DNA of 64,000 nt from Cycas panzhihuaensis (GCA_023213395.1 CM041465.1:120411741-120475740); one strand, 5' to 3'; shown: positions 21,660 to 35,418, counted from the stretch's first letter. Translations and numbers: made by a program. Notes: generated by a model from the sequence alone, not told the origin.

Positions 21660-23400
21660 GAGCGTGATGGGGTCGCTTGGGGCCCAAATGGAGATAGGAG
21701 GGCAACAAGACCTTCCTGATGGTGTACAAGTAGCATGGAGGCATACAGAGAGGGGGTTGCCCACCATAGAAAGCATGCGAGTGTCATGAGAGGAGATCCA
21801 GAAGTGCATGCTCGAGGAGAGACGTCGACGTGTGCTCCTAACCACAATTCGAGCTAGATCTAGAGTGATAGATCTCTAAGGATTAATCCCAAAGGAGGGG
21901 TAATAGATGGCCCATTAGTTTGGATAAATAGAAAAGTAAATTTATTTGAGGACCTCATAGCAGATGGTGATTTCTTGTTTAGATGCAGGCGAGAGGAGGA
22001 GGGTTATGGAGGTCTTAGATCTATAAAGGTAGTTGTGCATGCTTTGGAAGCTCGATGGAAACCCCATTATAACAAAGCTCGAGGAGACAAGAAAGCGGGA
22101 ATCTAGTTGGTGAGATATGTGAAGTTTTTTATTTACTTAAATCTTATATTTATTTAAATACTAATGATGTTTAACAATTATTATACATAATAGAAAAGGA
22201 GCCAAAAACCCTTTACCAATCCTCAAATTTTTGTCCAAGGAGATCTTACTCGGAGGTGTTTAGATCATGAGAGGATAAAAACTTTGATATAATCCTAGTG
22301 TTACAAGATGATAAATTCAAACTTCAAATCCTTAAGAAGCTAGTGGAAAAAATGGAGAAGTACTCAGAGAACTGCCTCGTGGGTAGGTTCTCTGGGCCTA
22401 AAACAGGATTAGATGTAATAAAGAGATGGGCTAGAAATAGGTGAAGGGTTGGAAGCCCGCTAGAGGTTATGGCCATTCCAAAGAGTTGTGTGATATTTAA
22501 GTTTACAACCCAGGAAGACATGGCTAGCATTCTTCTGAAAGCACCTTAGATGTTAGAGAGAAAGGCCCTACTTCTAGAAAAATGGCATAGTGATTTTGAT
22601 CCTTTGGTACCTAGTATAAAGTAAGCTCCATCCTGGGTTCAGTTACCTAGGCTTCCCCTTTAATTTTAGAATATGGAGGTTATCAAGGGAGTGGAAAAGG
22701 TAATAGGGCCCCTTTTAGCCATCGATTCTGCTATTAGGAATAGGAGAAAGTTTATTAATATTAGGTTTTGAGTCCTGGGTAGGGTTGACAAGCCCTTCCT
22801 AGATGACATATAGATTGACATGGAGAGTTGGAGTAAGTTACAACCCTTGGTTTATGAACTGGAAGAGGAGGAGGCAAGACTAGAGAAGAATATCATCCTA
22901 GGTGATAGCCTATCTAAGATGGAGGGGGCTTAAGAGCTTATTGGACCTAAGGTTTCTCATTTGGAACTTGTAGGGGGTGGGACTAATTTCAATCATGAGA
23001 GGGAGGACACCCTTTTGGAGGGAGGCGAGGAGATCCATGGGACTGGAAAGGAGGATGGAAGGGTGACCCCCCCTCATGAGAATTTAGAAGAGGGAGATGA
23101 TATGAGGATATGACAATCCTCAAGAGGATAGGAAAAGGACTAGTTTAATAAAGGTAAAGTTCCCATGGAGGAAGTAAGAGAAGTCAGACAAAGAAAAGTT
23201 GTGGACGTTAGGTCAGAAAAGAGAGTGGGTATACCTCCACTCAAGGTGTTGAGAGAGAGGGAGGCAGCCTCTCAAGTAGACTAGGGGAGTTAGAAGATGT
23301 TAAAAGAGGAGTTCCTAGAAGGTCCTAGATTAAGATCTAGAGATGAGAGTCATGAAGCCCAAAGAGAGGGTTCAGGGGGGACCTAGAAACCAAGGAGAAA
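21660..23400 (+). pseudogene. LINE ORF1, DUF4283 nucleic-acid-binding protein (decayed)
   Basis: From about 22400 to 22830 the translation follows the DUF4283 domain: 'GSPLEVMAIP', 'SCVIFKFTTQEDMASILLKA', 'KALLLEKWHSDFDP', 'PSWVQLPRLPL', 'VIGPLLAIDSA' and 'RVDKPFLDDI'. In intact relatives this domain is followed by a CCHC knuckle. Here the downstream part (22850-23400) is a charged, E/K/R-rich tail without a clear knuckle. ORF1 of plant L1 elements binds the element RNA. The frame is broken by TAG and TAA codons at positions where relatives have W or Q. Confidence 0.7.
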
Positions 23401-23404
23401 GAGA

Positions 23405-24573
23405 TGAAGCTTATCTCTTAGAACATCAGGGGGATGAATGCTCCCTCAAAACAAAGGGTGCTAAAGGATGCGAGGTTAAGAGAATAACCAGACATAATAT
23501 TCTTCCAAGAAACTAAGCTAAATAAGGATAACAATATACAAGCTAAGGATAAGATATGGAGTAATGTTGAGATGAAGGATTCAGAGCACAGGTAAGGGGT
23601 CGGGGGCTTGATGGTGCTGTGGAATCTGGAAGATTAGGAAGGGGAATTGTTTAAGCAGGGGGATTTTATCATCTCTATGTGGTTTACATATAGAAGGACA
23701 AATTTAAAGTGGTTAGCAACAAATAATTATACCCCTAATCACTTGGAGGGAAGGAGGTTGTTATGGGATAGAATATTGGAAGAGCATAGAGAGTGTGTTT
23801 CACCTTGTCTAGTGTTAGGGGATTTCATTACTGCTCTTTCCCCTAGTGAGAAGAAAGGGGATCAGGTAGGATGGTCAAGCAGTATACATGACCTTGACAA
23901 CTTCATGTAGAGAGAAGGCATATTGGATGCCCCTCTTAGACGAGCAAAGTTCACCTAGTCTAACAAGAAGATTAGAAATCAACATATCCAGGTGAAGCTA
24001 GATAGAGTGCTTCTCAACTATGAGTGGGCTAAATGTTACAAAGATTTTAATCTACAAGTACTTTCAAAAGTTCTATCAAACCATTCCCCCATTCAACTTA
24101 TATTCTCTAATTTGGTGAAGCATAAGGGCTCCCCTTTTAGATTTAAGATCATGTGGGTTAGACACCTAAACTTCAGGGAGCGTATCGAAGACTGGTAGAG
24201 GGTCTTTATTCAAGGGCATGTGATGTATAGATTTTCAAAGGAGTTGGATTAGATCAAAAGGTAAGTTAGAGGATGGAACAGAGAGATCTTCGAAAACATT
24301 ACTGTGGTTAAGAATAAAATTATTAGGGACCTTAGAGTTACAGAGAATAGGACTCAACAGGAAGGAAGATCTCAGGAGCTAGATAAAATTGAGAGGGATC
24401 TAGTTAAAAATCTAGAGGAGTCTCTCATTCAAGAGTATATTCACTAGAGACAGAAGTCTAGGGCTATTTGGTTAGCTGAGGGAGATAAAAATACTAAATT
24501 CTTTCACATGACAATGGCAAAACATAGAGTCAGTAATAGAATTACTAACCTCTTAAATAAAGATGGCATAGAA
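23405..24573 (+). pseudogene. LINE ORF2, apurinic-like endonuclease part
   Basis: It starts 'MKLIS.NIRGMNAPSKQRVLKD', the N-R-G-x-N opening of L1 endonuclease, then 'PDIIFFQETKLNKD' (catalytic E), 'CLVLGDFITALSPSEK' (usual G-D-F-N) and 'VLSNHSPIQLIF' (usual S-D-H). The N of GDFN reads I and the D of SDH reads N, so nicking activity is lost. The part up to 24573 continues with 'KSRAIWLAEGDKNTKFFH', the conserved linker before RT. The copia insertion follows immediately. Stops are TAG. Confidence 0.8.
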
Positions 24574-24578
24574 GTTAG
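24574..24578. repeat. copia target-site duplication GTTAG, left copy
   Basis: It is identical to 48850-48854. The LINE reading resumes cleanly after the right copy. Confidence 0.9.
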
Positions 24579-24890
24579 TGAAGGAATGATAGATCTAGGG
24601 AATAAATCACTCATATATACACAATGGCAATGGAGAATGAAAAAGAGATAAAGTACGATATGAGAGTAAAGCTTGGAGGTGAGAATGAATAATGACTCCT
24701 TCCTTGAGATTTTGCCTTTTATTATTGAGGGTGAGTATTAGGATTAGGATTTTCTTACCTAATAACATGAACCTGAGATTACATCTAAATACATATAAAG
24801 TACATTTCACTAAGAGACTAATGTTAACAATATATTCTAAGGTCACCTAATTAATTTACACAAATGACCTTGATACATTAACCTCTTTCA
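24579..24890 (-). repeat. 3' LTR of the copia element
   Basis: It is 312 bp, TGAAGG...TTTCA, the same length as its partner 48538-48849. The polypurine tract adjoins its right edge. Confidence 0.92.
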
Positions 24891-24949
24891 ATCTCCCCCT
24901 TAATGGTGGAAGGTTATTTTAAGAAAATCTATTCTATGAGGTCTTTATT

Positions 24950-27900
24950 TGAGTCTCATTATTACATTGAAATTCTAAATGACACTTGTATGGTAAAACT
25001 CATATAGAGAATAAAAACCCATGGACTTTCTAAGATCTATACCCTTTTTTATAAATCAAAATAGCTAATGTGGCTCTTTGATGTAGCCTGATAGCTAAGT
25101 AGCTTAAATGTGTAGCATAATCTATTGAGTCTCTATATATCATTTGGGCATCCCCTATGCCTTTTCAGGTTTTTACAGGTTTTGATTTTTCAAAACTAGT
25201 ACAACCCTTATCCTTCTGTGCCCACATAGAGTTTTCACAAATAGGATAGAGTAGAGACTTACTCTTATTCTTTCGCACCCACAAGGGGTTTTCACGAATA
25301 GAACGGAGTATGATAATCATGTTGCTATCTTCTTTAATCAGTCGAAGATGGAGGCCTTAAGACCAAGCTAGCTTTAGAACTATTCAAACTTCATATTTTA
25401 CAGTAGTTTGGTAAAGATATCGGCTACTTGATCTGTTGTAGGGTAGTATTCTAGTTGAATTATGATGTCATGAACATGTTTTCTAATCTTGTAGATTTTT
25501 GTACTTATGTGTTTAGTACGATCATGAAATACAAGATTTTTCATCGTGTAAATTATTGATTAGATAGTAATGTATTTAGCTTTGGTAGTTGAATCAGCAA
25601 CTATCTTCCATTATCTGGATCTCTATGATATTGGTGTTGTTCCAAGAAACATTACATTCCCAAGCGTAGATCTTCCTATATCTTTATCTCTTGCAAAGTC
25701 TGAGTCTATATATGCAGAAAGCTTAAATTTATTATTAGGTTCATATAACAGACCAAATTTGTTAGTTGTCTTTAGGTATTTTAACACTTGAACTGTAGCG
25801 TGTTAATGATTCTACTTAGGATTTATCATAAATCATGTAAGAATGCCAACAGAGTGTGTAATATCTAGACTTGTATTGGTAGTATAGATGTGACTACCTA
25901 CAAGTTTCTTATAGAATATTACATTTGCCTCTCTAGAGCTGCCATGAGTTGAGGGTTTAGTATTAAAATGCATAGGTAAAGCCACTAGTCAAGCATCTTC
26001 TAACTAAAACTTGGTTAGAATATCATTGATGTATTTTTCTTAGAAGAGGAAATTTTTTTATTCTTTTATATTACTTTAATTTCCAAGTAATATTTCATCA
26101 AACCGAGGTCAGATAATTTGAACGTTTTACCAAGGTCTTTTTTTAGCTACCTTATTGCCTGTTCACTGTTACCCATTACTAGCATGTCATCCACAAAGAT
26201 TATAAGATAAGTGATTTTGTCCTTTTGGTGCTTGATGAATAATGTTGTATTAATATCTTGGTAGTCATAAAGCTTATATCCAAGTTGCTTCATTCTTTCA
26301 AACAACTTGGCAAGCCAACCATAAGAGGCTTATTTAAGGATATACAAGGACTTTCTAAGCCTACAAACCTTATGCTCTTGACCTTCAATCCCATATCCTT
26401 CTGGTTAAGCCATGTAAATTTTTTCTTCAAGGTCTCTATTGAGAAACATAGTCTTAATATCGAGTTGGTGGATCTTCTAGCTCTGTTAAGCAGCCAAGAC
26501 CACAAAAGTTCTAATTGTAGGCCACTTGGTTGTAGGTGCAAAGACTTTAGTATAATCAATACCTTCCCTTTATGTGAATCCTTTAACTATTAACCTCGCA
26601 TTGTGTTTTTCAAGGGTACTATCTGATCTATATTTATTTTTGAACACCCATTTATTTTAAACTACCTTTCCTCCAAGTCGTAGATTAACGAGATCCCATG
26701 TACTATTTTTTATAAGAGATTAGTATTCTTTATTCATTGCATTTCTCCAAATTATATGTTTTACAGCTTCCTAGTACGAGAGAGGCTCTTCATTAAGAGT
26801 AAGATATAATTCTATCAGTTCAAGATCAGTATATAATGATTTATACATCCTTGCTTTATGAGCACTTCTAAAACTAATTTTGCTCACCTCATCTAGTCAT
26901 ATGTCCTTATTGAGCTAATGGGCTTCTCGAGATCCTCGAGTTAGGAATGAGATCCTCATTTCCTCAACTTATTAATTCTCATCTTGTTCATTAAAATGAT
27001 TATTTTATGAGGAGGATGTTGATGTGCCTAAGGAAGATGGTCCTTCTACCACTATTTTTTCATTGTCAACTTTGTTATCTTCAAAGGATGGTGTTAGATG
27101 TGTATTTATTAGTTCAGTGTCACAACTTATATCCTCCAAGGCTCTATTGTCAACTTCTAATATTTGGAGTAATTTATGTATGTTCCCCCTCCCCCCACCC
27201 TCCATCCAATTTTAGAATCTGAACATCATACTTAATAATATTATTATAGTAGCGTGAGGGTATTTAGAGTCCAGTCTAAGTAATTAATTCTCTGTTTTTG
27301 TAAAAATGACATCTCTAGTAATGATGATTTTTTATTATGAAGGTATAAAGACCTTATATCATTTCTTATCCATAGGGTATCCAATAAAGATGCCTTTAAG
27401 TGCTCTTGGCTAGAGTTTATTTCAATCTGCATCCTGAATATGGGCATAGTATGTAGAGCCAAAATTTTTGGAATAGTAAACAATGAGAGCTTGTCCTTAC
27501 CACTTTTCATTAGATGATTATCCTTCCTTTAATGGACTAATAATATTGATATAGTAAATATCTATCTAAATGGATTTAGCCAATAGGTAGGCAGGTATAT
27601 TTTTGTATATCAACATAGCTCGACCCATGCTCATGATTATCCTATTCATGCGCTCTACAACTTCATTTTACTGTGCGGTATTTGCTACTATTGTTTGGTG
27701 TTTAATACCATTATCTCAAAAGTAACTTTTAAATTCATGTGAAATATATTTACCACTATTATCAATTCGAAGATATTTGAGTTGATAACCTTACTCTTTT
27801 TTAGTGCGGGCTTTAAATTCTTTGAATACACAGAAGGCTTCATCTTTCATCTTTCTTGTGTAGAAAAGCTACCCATACTTTTCTAGTGAAATCATCAATA

Positions 27901-28800
27901 AAAGAGATGTAATATAACTTTCCCTTCAGTGAAGGAATGGGTATTGATCTGCATATATAAGAGTGTACCAATTATAATGAATGGCTTGATTTCTACTGAC
28001 TTTTGAGAAAGGGTTGTCAATGACATTTAGTAATGATACAAGCTTCATATTTGAAGGGCTTGGAGGGGAACTTTGGAAGATTTGGAAGAGTGTTACAAAG
28101 ATCTCTAAGTTTATCAAGATAAACATGGCCCATGCAAATATGTCAAAGAGATTTTGGTGACAACGTTGGGTGAGTCAGAATGGAGTTAAATATAAATTCT
28201 TCATCATCATAAGGGCTTTGGGCACAATGAGCTTTAAAAGATTGAGAGTTATTTAGTTAAAAGAGTTTGCCACAGAGATATCTAGTTAAGACCACTCAAT
28301 CAGTTAAAGGATGAATGACCTAGAGAGTCTGGTCATTTAAGATTACACTTAGATTAAATCTACAAGAGACAAGTGTGGATAAGGAGAGTAGGTTTTATTT
28401 GAGATTAGGTTTGTATAAGACATCAAGCAATGTAAAATCTCTTAAGCCTAGGAGTTTCAGGTGAATTTTATTAATTCCTTAAACAGGTTGTTGTGATTTA
28501 TCAGCCATGTGAACAACTCCTTGAATATTTGAGTCAAATGTTTAATATAGACTGTGATTGTATGTCATATGTTGAGTTGCTCATATGTCCATGAGCAACT
28601 ATCCATTGATTGAAGCCACACTATTTGAAATTCTAATAGGGCTTGGTATTGGTGAAGGGAATTCACAAGTGATATATCCACATCGAACTTCAAAGTATCT
28701 CTGTGATTGGTCAATGGTATTTGATGTTGAAGATCCCTTAATTCTTTAAAATACAAAACCTACACTACTAAAGGATTATTCACAAGTTTCTTCAACATTG
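24950..28800 (-). pseudogene. copia pol: protease remnant, integrase, RT, RNase H
   Basis: Read on the minus strand. Near 28600 'DQWIVAHGHMSNST' resembles the pre-integrase 'WI.DSG' region. Near 27690-27610 'VVERMNRIIMSMG' is the integrase E-motif block (VERxNRT). Near 26210-26180 'YLIIFVDDMLVM' is the copia RT catalytic YVDD motif with both aspartates kept. Near 25780-25430 'ADSDFARDKDIGRSTLGNVMFL', 'FHDRTKHISTK' and 'TTDQVADIFTKLL' are the RNase H and C-terminal blocks. Frames are broken by many stops and small indels. The order protease-integrase-RT-RNase H is diagnostic of copia. Confidence 0.8.
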
Positions 28801-28849
28801 TGAGCTCTATGTTTTAGTTGGAACTTGTCCAAATTATAAGTGGTGGTTC

Positions 28850-29800
28850 TACAATCTTTTGTAAAGTGTCATTTACGGTTATACTAATCACACATAATAG
28901 ATTAATTGCCAATCCTTGAAGAGGTATTGGTTTGACCTAACTGTCTTGACCTTTGTTGAGGTGGCCCTTGACCTTAAGACTGTCGAGGCTAAGCCTGAGG
29001 GTTTGGTTAGCCTTATGGATGATTTTCCATGTATCTTCCTCTTACTCTTGCTTGGTTGTTTCTTTTACCATGAGATGGACCTTAATTTTTTGTATAGCAA
29101 GCTTCTTCTTCCACCTAAAAGGCTGTATCTGAAGAGAGTCAGAGGCTAAATTTGGTATCAAAGGTCTTATCAAATTTTATGAACTTCTTAATAAATGCTT
29201 TGAAGTTGAGTATCTTCAATGTTCCACTAGATTGAAGACTTTCCAAAAAGTTTTTATAATAAGGGACATATAGACATGATTGGATCAAGAATACCCAAGT
29301 GATCTATTAGGTCTTAAAATCTTTATCAAGTACTTATTTTATTGGTTGAATAAGATTTATTCTCTCATGAATTCATCCCTTCTGCATTTTTAATTTGTTC
29401 ATTTTTAGAATAAGATGAATAAATTCTAAATCTGACTTAGTATCAAAGTTCTTCTTGAGAATTTCAATGACCTTCTAGGATGTATCATGTTACTCTTCAT
29501 TAATCAAATTATGCAATGAGTGATCAGTAACCAACAGAATTCATGTATGAATATTTTCATCATCTATCTCCCATTGTACTTTAGTTATGACATCTATAAG
29601 AGTTGTTGGGGCAGATCAACCAGAAGTAGGTGTTATAGTTATTATAGGTATGATGGGTGTAGGCTACAAGTGGGCTGTCCAAAGACCTTCATACTTTGCA
29701 GCATTTTTAACTCTAGTGTACCATAAATCTCAATTTTCTTTACCTTTCAATATGTAGTTGACATTCTTCTTTAATTGACATGACATGATAATGATAAAGA
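28850..29800 (-). pseudogene. copia gag (UBN2-like), decayed
   Basis: The minus-strand start at about 29793 reads 'MSCQLKKNVNYILKGKEN', then 'LWYTRVKNAAKYEGLW', 'VQWEIDDENIHT', 'VTDHSLHNLINEE' and 'KVIEILKKNFDT'. This follows the copia gag pattern of N-W-x-x-W start, 'D..L...I' helix and 'A.e.W..L...F'. The zinc-knuckle region near 28890 is too decayed to read. Stops are mostly TAG. The gag start lies about 860 bp from the gypsy insertion site in the leader. Confidence 0.6.
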
Positions 29801-30663
29801 AGTGGAAGAGATGATAGAAGTATGTGCCACGCATATGTGTGGCTAGTACACTTGGCACAGTAAGGATGTAGAAATGAATGCTATGATGAGAAGCATATAA
29901 TAATTAAGTATTTTTCAATAACTATGAAAAATGAGTATAAGTAATGATGTAAGAATGAAACCTATTGTAAAGCTAGCAAAGAGTGGTAATGTGTCATGCC
30001 ACTAACCTCTAACTTATGTCCAAATGTAGGTGAAGTTCTAATGCCTAAGGTTTCTAGTATATGATTAGGGCCTTCACCCGCGATACCTGCACATGCGCTT
30101 GGTTCTAAAATCTAAGTCACAGTGGATCCCAAGTACTCGCAGTCCACTCCTAATCCTCATCAAGTTCACTAGTGAGCAGTTATATACCTCCTCTGAAGAG
30201 TCAAACAGTGCATGCGTATCCCATGGCTATGATAGATATTATACCAAGTTAATTTTAATCTTATATTAAGGTTTTTAGTTTTCTCAAGTGGTTATCAGGA
30301 TTATCCCTAATTGGATGCTGTAGGTATGGCTAACCTATCCCTCCACCATTCTTTTAGTTAAGACCAGACCCAATATAAAGCTCATACCTCCCTTAGAGCC
30401 CAGACTTCAGCTAACTGTGCTCTATTTCAACCAAGCGAGTGTGCATACAAATCAAGAACTGACCGTATAAATCATATTGATGAGATTCCTTTTAGAAATA
30501 ACATAAGTTATTTCTGAATAACTAAAAACTAAAACGGAAAGTTGTCAAATATACTTGCTTGTATTTTATGCTTACTTTATTATTACTGCTGCTTTATATG
30601 ATGCTTTATACTATGTGTGCAAATAGAAAAAACATGTTAGATTTAGTAGAGGAACTAAGTGTT
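29801..30663 (-). other. copia leader, distal part
   Basis: Non-coding leader of the minus-strand copia, continuous with 47462-48519 once the gypsy insert is removed. No ORF. Confidence 0.65.
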
Positions 30664-30668
30664 ACTTC
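30664..30668. repeat. gypsy target-site duplication ACTTC, left copy
   Basis: It is identical to 47457-47461. It fits the right LTR end exactly. The left LTR end (TATTTCTCGG) lacks the canonical TG, so this border is slightly less certain. Confidence 0.75.
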
Positions 30669-33352
30669 TATTTCTCGGCTTTCGGGAATGGATACGGAAT
30701 CACCGACTCAGGTAAGTGCACGTAAGCTTCTCACCCTATCATCGCTTTCTTTTGATGAGTATTTGCTTGCTTGTTTGCATGTTGTAACCTTGTAGATAAT
30801 TTTGTCTCCGTCTACACTTATTTAGCCTATGACGACTATAGCAGAGGCATACTCCCAATAAGTGTGGCACCCTGGTGGCCATTCCACTTCCCCGTGATTC
30901 GCCTCCTCACCTGGGATCCACTTGACTTACGCCACCTTTGCCCGTGTGATGACTCGTCATTATTTGGTTGACATCGTTTGAATCCTATTTTTACTCTTCT
31001 AGACTCGTTTGTTGGCTTGTTTGCCCTCGGGTAGATGTCTCAACCGCCCATTAGCCATTTTTGTCATTTGCCCACAGCCAGCCGTTGTCCGCCGCTTTTG
31101 CCTTTGAGTGAATCTCACCAGAATTCCAGATCTGCAGATTTTACGGCGGGATGACTGTTCTAATTTATTTTTTTAAAACTGCCATGGCAATTTCGCATTT
31201 ATTGTGAAACTGCCATGTGTCTCGCGACTTAACTCACCTCCAGCTACGCCCTAATCGCTCGCTTTAGGGTTTGGGCTGGGTATTTAAGTCATCATTAACT
31301 CATTTTTAGGATCTTTTGGTCATTTTTTGGATTGCTCCTCAAGGAAACCACCCTGTACTCTACTATTCTCCATTGCTTCACTGCCACAGACCTCGTGACC
31401 TCTCCTCTAGTGCCCAGCTCTCCTTTGGTATGGCTAGGACATCTTCCCAGCCCTTCACACGCCTTAGAGAGGGCCCCTTTAGAGAGATCTCAGCAGATTC
31501 TTGCCCAGGCAGCCATCAAGCATGCTAAGTGCAGGTGTTCTTCCTCCAACTCCATTAGCAGGGTTCCAAACCTACTATACCACGGTTTTTGGGCTAATTT
31601 CTCGGCCTCTCCTTAGCAGCCTTTGACTGAGGTAAGAGCCTCCCCTCCTCTTCTCAGGTATTCATTGATTTGAGCTATTTTCTTACTCAATTTATGCCCT
31701 ATTTTGCTTGTCCTCTTGCTTAGGTTCTTGAAGGTTATTTTTCTCTTTGTATTGGGCTATTTTATTCCTGTCATTAGTGCCTCCTTGCCTGCATTTGTTG
31801 CTCAAGGCAGCGGCAAATAGGGATTGCATAGGGTTTGGGAGAGAGCTGGGTGAATTCCGTACCACCTTCCACGCTCCCCAAGTGGCTTTTAGCCCCCAAA
31901 CCTTCCCTCTTGTCCCGTGATGTCCTTGGCACTCAAACAAGGGTTTATTAGGCCTTCTTTAGCCACTGAAATCAGCGCTGCCACACGTTGCAGCGCTAGT
32001 TTAAGGGCTTGTGCTTTGATCCGAGTAACTCATGTAAGCCCCGGCTACTTGCCCTTCGCCCAACTCTTCTCCCGGCAACCCGATTTGCTCTTCATAGCAC
32101 CTCGGCTTGTGGTGGGTTCTCTTTGGCTCTTTTTCAACTCTCTTTGCCACTGTTTCCAGCCCTCTTTCTCAGCCTTACCCTCGTTGCCTTGTGGCTTTTG
32201 GGGGAGATTGGGATTGCTCTTTGCAGGAGGTGGGCCACTCCGAGGCTTACTGGTTACTTTCCATTTACTTTAGTTGGCCTCCTTTATATATTATCATCAT
32301 TATATTGACACTAACATACACATACTTAAGTTTACATTCACTTTGCATGTATATGTATTGTTAGGAGCTTTCCATTATATGCTAGTGTCCTTTCTCCGAA
32401 AAGGGGGGAGATTGTCATTTTACTTGCAGGTATTTGCAAAGTGTAACGGATCCAGTCCTCTTCCTTCCTTCACGAGTAAAGTACACCTATTTATGCTTCA
32501 CTTTCGTACTTTACTTATTTGCTAGTATTTGGTCCCTTTTTTTCCTTTATTTGGTACTTTAGTATTTTTTCCGGGGAAGGTAAGGGAGCCCCTCTTTCCG
32601 ATCCGCCGCGGTCCTTCACGCCCGCCGTGCCTTGTAGAGTAGCTTTGGGTGCCTCTTGGGAGCGCCATCATTACAACACGCCTCCATTCTAAGTATACGC
32701 CCTTGCTCCACTTTATCACCTTTTTCCTTTTGAGTTCTTTTACATAGTCGTAATTAACTCACCGGAAATAAAAGGGGAATCAACTCTGCTTTGATTTATA
32801 CTTTGTTCACTTTATCATTTGTATTTCCTTTTGCCATAGGAAAAGGTCTTAGGAACCTTCCCTCTCACATTTTCCTCCCTTTTTTGCCATGCAAACTTCC
32901 CTCCCTCTTTATTGTTTGATTGGTTAGTTTGCCCGCATATACCATAACCTCCTTTTGGGTCATTCCCTTTATGTTTCTTCGGTTCTCCGCTTAGCCAGAT
33001 AACCGAAGTGACCCTATCCGTAGGCCATTAACTTGCCTACTCTTCCTGGTTTCCCTTCACCTTAGGGAAACCTCCGAAGGATTCTCTCTTTCCCCTTCTG
33101 GCTATCTAAGGGTGGGAGGATCCTTCTCTTAGGTCAACCCAGGCTAATCCTACTCCTCTTCACCTCTTGTTCGAAGTGAAGGGATCACCCTTTGGTAGCT
33201 ATATTCCATTTGCAGGTCCCGAACTTGCGCTCCGGCACACGGGGCACCCTACGTAGTACTTGCCCTACTTATAAGTCCTTTTCTCAATCATATCATCGAC
33301 CGCTCTTATCATTCCTATTTAGTTAGGTAGTTATCCCGTAGACACACGTCTA
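30669..33352 (+). repeat. 5' LTR of the gypsy element
   Basis: About 2.68 kb, alignable along its whole length with 44746-47456. One sampled stretch (32527-32713 against 46630-46816) shows about 12 differences, near 6 percent. Short ORFs inside it are not conserved between the two copies. Confidence 0.88.
31281..31288 (+). promoter_or_regulatory. TATA-like box in the gypsy 5' LTR
   Basis: TATTTAAG follows 'gggtttgggct' and is kept in the other LTR (45393-45400) with the same context. It is a plausible start of the genomic transcript, inferred from position and conservation only. Confidence 0.35.
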
Positions 33353-33372
33353 CTGACGACCATACTGGGGAC
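33353..33372 (+). other. primer-binding-site-like sequence
   Basis: The sequence just after the 5' LTR, ctgacgaccatactggggac, resembles the 'ggcga-tct-gctggggac' type of primer site seen in Tat/Ogre elements, with a few changes. The priming tRNA is not determined. Confidence 0.5.
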
Positions 33373-33522
33373 TACCAGTAAGGGAGCTAGTTTCTGCTCT
33401 CTTCTGTTGGTTTTGCTACATTTTTGTGGTCTTTTCCCTACTTCGATCTCTTCGTTGGGCAGCCCCCAATGCGTGTGCCCTTACCGCCCTTTCTTTTTCC
33501 TAACATTGTTGGCTGACCTTGC

Positions 33523-35418
33523 ATGCGACGCTTTTCTCGTCGCGTGTGTGGTCTACCTCCATTGTTAGAAGATCCTGAGTATCGCCCTCTTCCTTTGTTA
33601 GATTCTGATTTGACTATGGAGGGATACTCTTCTGATTGGGCCTACCACACCGCAACTTTGGAAACCCATGATTTCCCTTCCTCTATTCCGGGGTCCATCC
33701 AGGAAGGTGATGACCCCCTTTACTACCCGAGTGACCAGCATCACTCGCTCAACATCCATCCCTCTACCCATGTGGTAGAAGGATCCGTTCCTCTTGAGAC
33801 TTACCACTCAAGCGATGACTCTTATAAGGAGTGTCCATAGGGATCTACTTCATTCGAGATCCTAACTACCTCTTACCAGTATGTAGGAACCCCTCTTGTC
33901 GACGTAGTTGAAGCTCTGAACGAGTGTCGCCACGCGGCACGCTTCCAACCGCGTCCTGGATGGTTTGAGGATGCTCTTCGTGGAGGAGCCTCTTCTTCTT
34001 CCGCTCCTTCTTCACATGCCTCATCCTCATCTACTCTTCCTTTGACAACCAATCCCTTTGTGCCTATGCATGTGTCTCGCTCCTTTCCTATTCCTGTAGT
34101 GGGGGCACATGTCGCACCTTCCGCTTCTCACCGAGGTCTTAGTGTTTTGGGATCTTCCCGTGGTATGTCTTTCCTCCAGTTGAAGGTTAGCATACCCATC
34201 CCTAGCCAAACTAATGTGCCATCCCCTAATGTAGCACATACCTTTCCTAGTAGGCCTATCGGTCCTACTAACCTTTCGGCTACCAGTCATGTGGGACCCG
34301 CTCCCACACACCCTCAAAACCAACACGTTAGTGCTTCCTTTTACGTTCCCCCAGGGTATGCTTCTCAACCTTGGGGGCAGGGTAGAAGGAGCCATCTCCC
34401 AGCTTATGGAGTGGATCCGCTACACCCATATGGGGTCGCCCTACCTACAGGTGGCCCATATGGGCAAAACCCGGTTCTGCATCTATCTTTTCCATCATCT
34501 AGCACAATTTCTTTTGCCGTGCCTTCGCAAGGGAACCCGACTCCCTTCCAAGGCACTTATCCACAAGTCCCCTCTCAGTAAGGGGCGTTTCCTCAAGGAG
34601 GGATGGGTATGCCACCCCCATCTGCTCCTTGTTCGTTACCCACTATGTCATTCGTTGACACTATGGCCTAGGCAAGGGCATGCCCCTTCATGGACTTTAG
34701 GTCAACACCTCTATCCATTGAGGCGTTAAGAACCAATATGCCACCTCATCCCCCTGAAGTTCCTAGATTCGACGGAACTTCGTCGCAAGACCCGACGGAG
34801 CATGTGCGTAGCTTTTCTATGGCATGCATCGATTACTGGGCTTACAACCACATTCTAATGAAATTGTTCCTGTGGTCCTTGTAGGGTGACGCCCTTAAGT
34901 GGTTTTACCGTCTCCCTGCCCACTCCATCCATTCATTCCAACAATTGGTGGACGAGTTCATCAACTATTTTGATATAGCTCGTCCATTCGAGAGCGGAAT
35001 GAAGTCACTCCTTTCGCTCAAACAAGGTCACGATGAAATGAATCGTGACTTTGTGCGGCAATTTCATGACTTGCTTCACTCTACTAAGGCAACATTGCCC
35101 GAGGAGTTGAAGCAAGACCTCTTCGTCAATGCACTTCATCCTGAAGTGCATGTGGAAGTCCTTAAAATGGGGGCGACCACATGCGACTCCGCGATCGCCA
35201 ATTGTTTGGCGTTGGAGGCTATTGAGATCCAAGCTGGTCTCAAGAAACCTCTTAAGCCCTCACAACGACGTGAGGCACCACCTTCAACCAAAGATACCAA
35301 ACCTCCACAACCTACCCGGTCTTCCTCTCATCTGACTGAGAGGACCTTAGACCCTCTCACATCAGCCATATGCTCGTTCGAGCGTACGATGAAGGAACTC
35401 AAGCTTCAGGCTCCTTAA
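33523..35418 (+). pseudogene. gypsy gag, single frame with transition-type stops
   Basis: One reading frame runs from ATG 33523 to 35418 (632 codons) and is closed only by isolated stops (33838 TAG, 34579 TAA, about 34669 TAG, 34882 TAG), each compatible with CAG or CAA changed by C-to-T. The first 390 codons are a P/S/T-rich head. Retrotransposon gag lies at about 34770-35230: 'PPEVPRFDGTSSQDPTEHVR', 'LWSL' stop 'GDALKWFYRLP', 'FQQLVDEFINYF', 'MNRDFVRQFHDLL' and 'LKQDLFVNALHP'. Gag builds the particle. A zinc-knuckle-like 'SIHGECFHDDSHC' follows in another frame at about 35520, so a frame change separates it. Confidence 0.85.

Noticed and set aside
21587-21847. 86-codon minus-strand ORF
   Set aside because: Lies antisense to the LINE 5' region and shows no motif.
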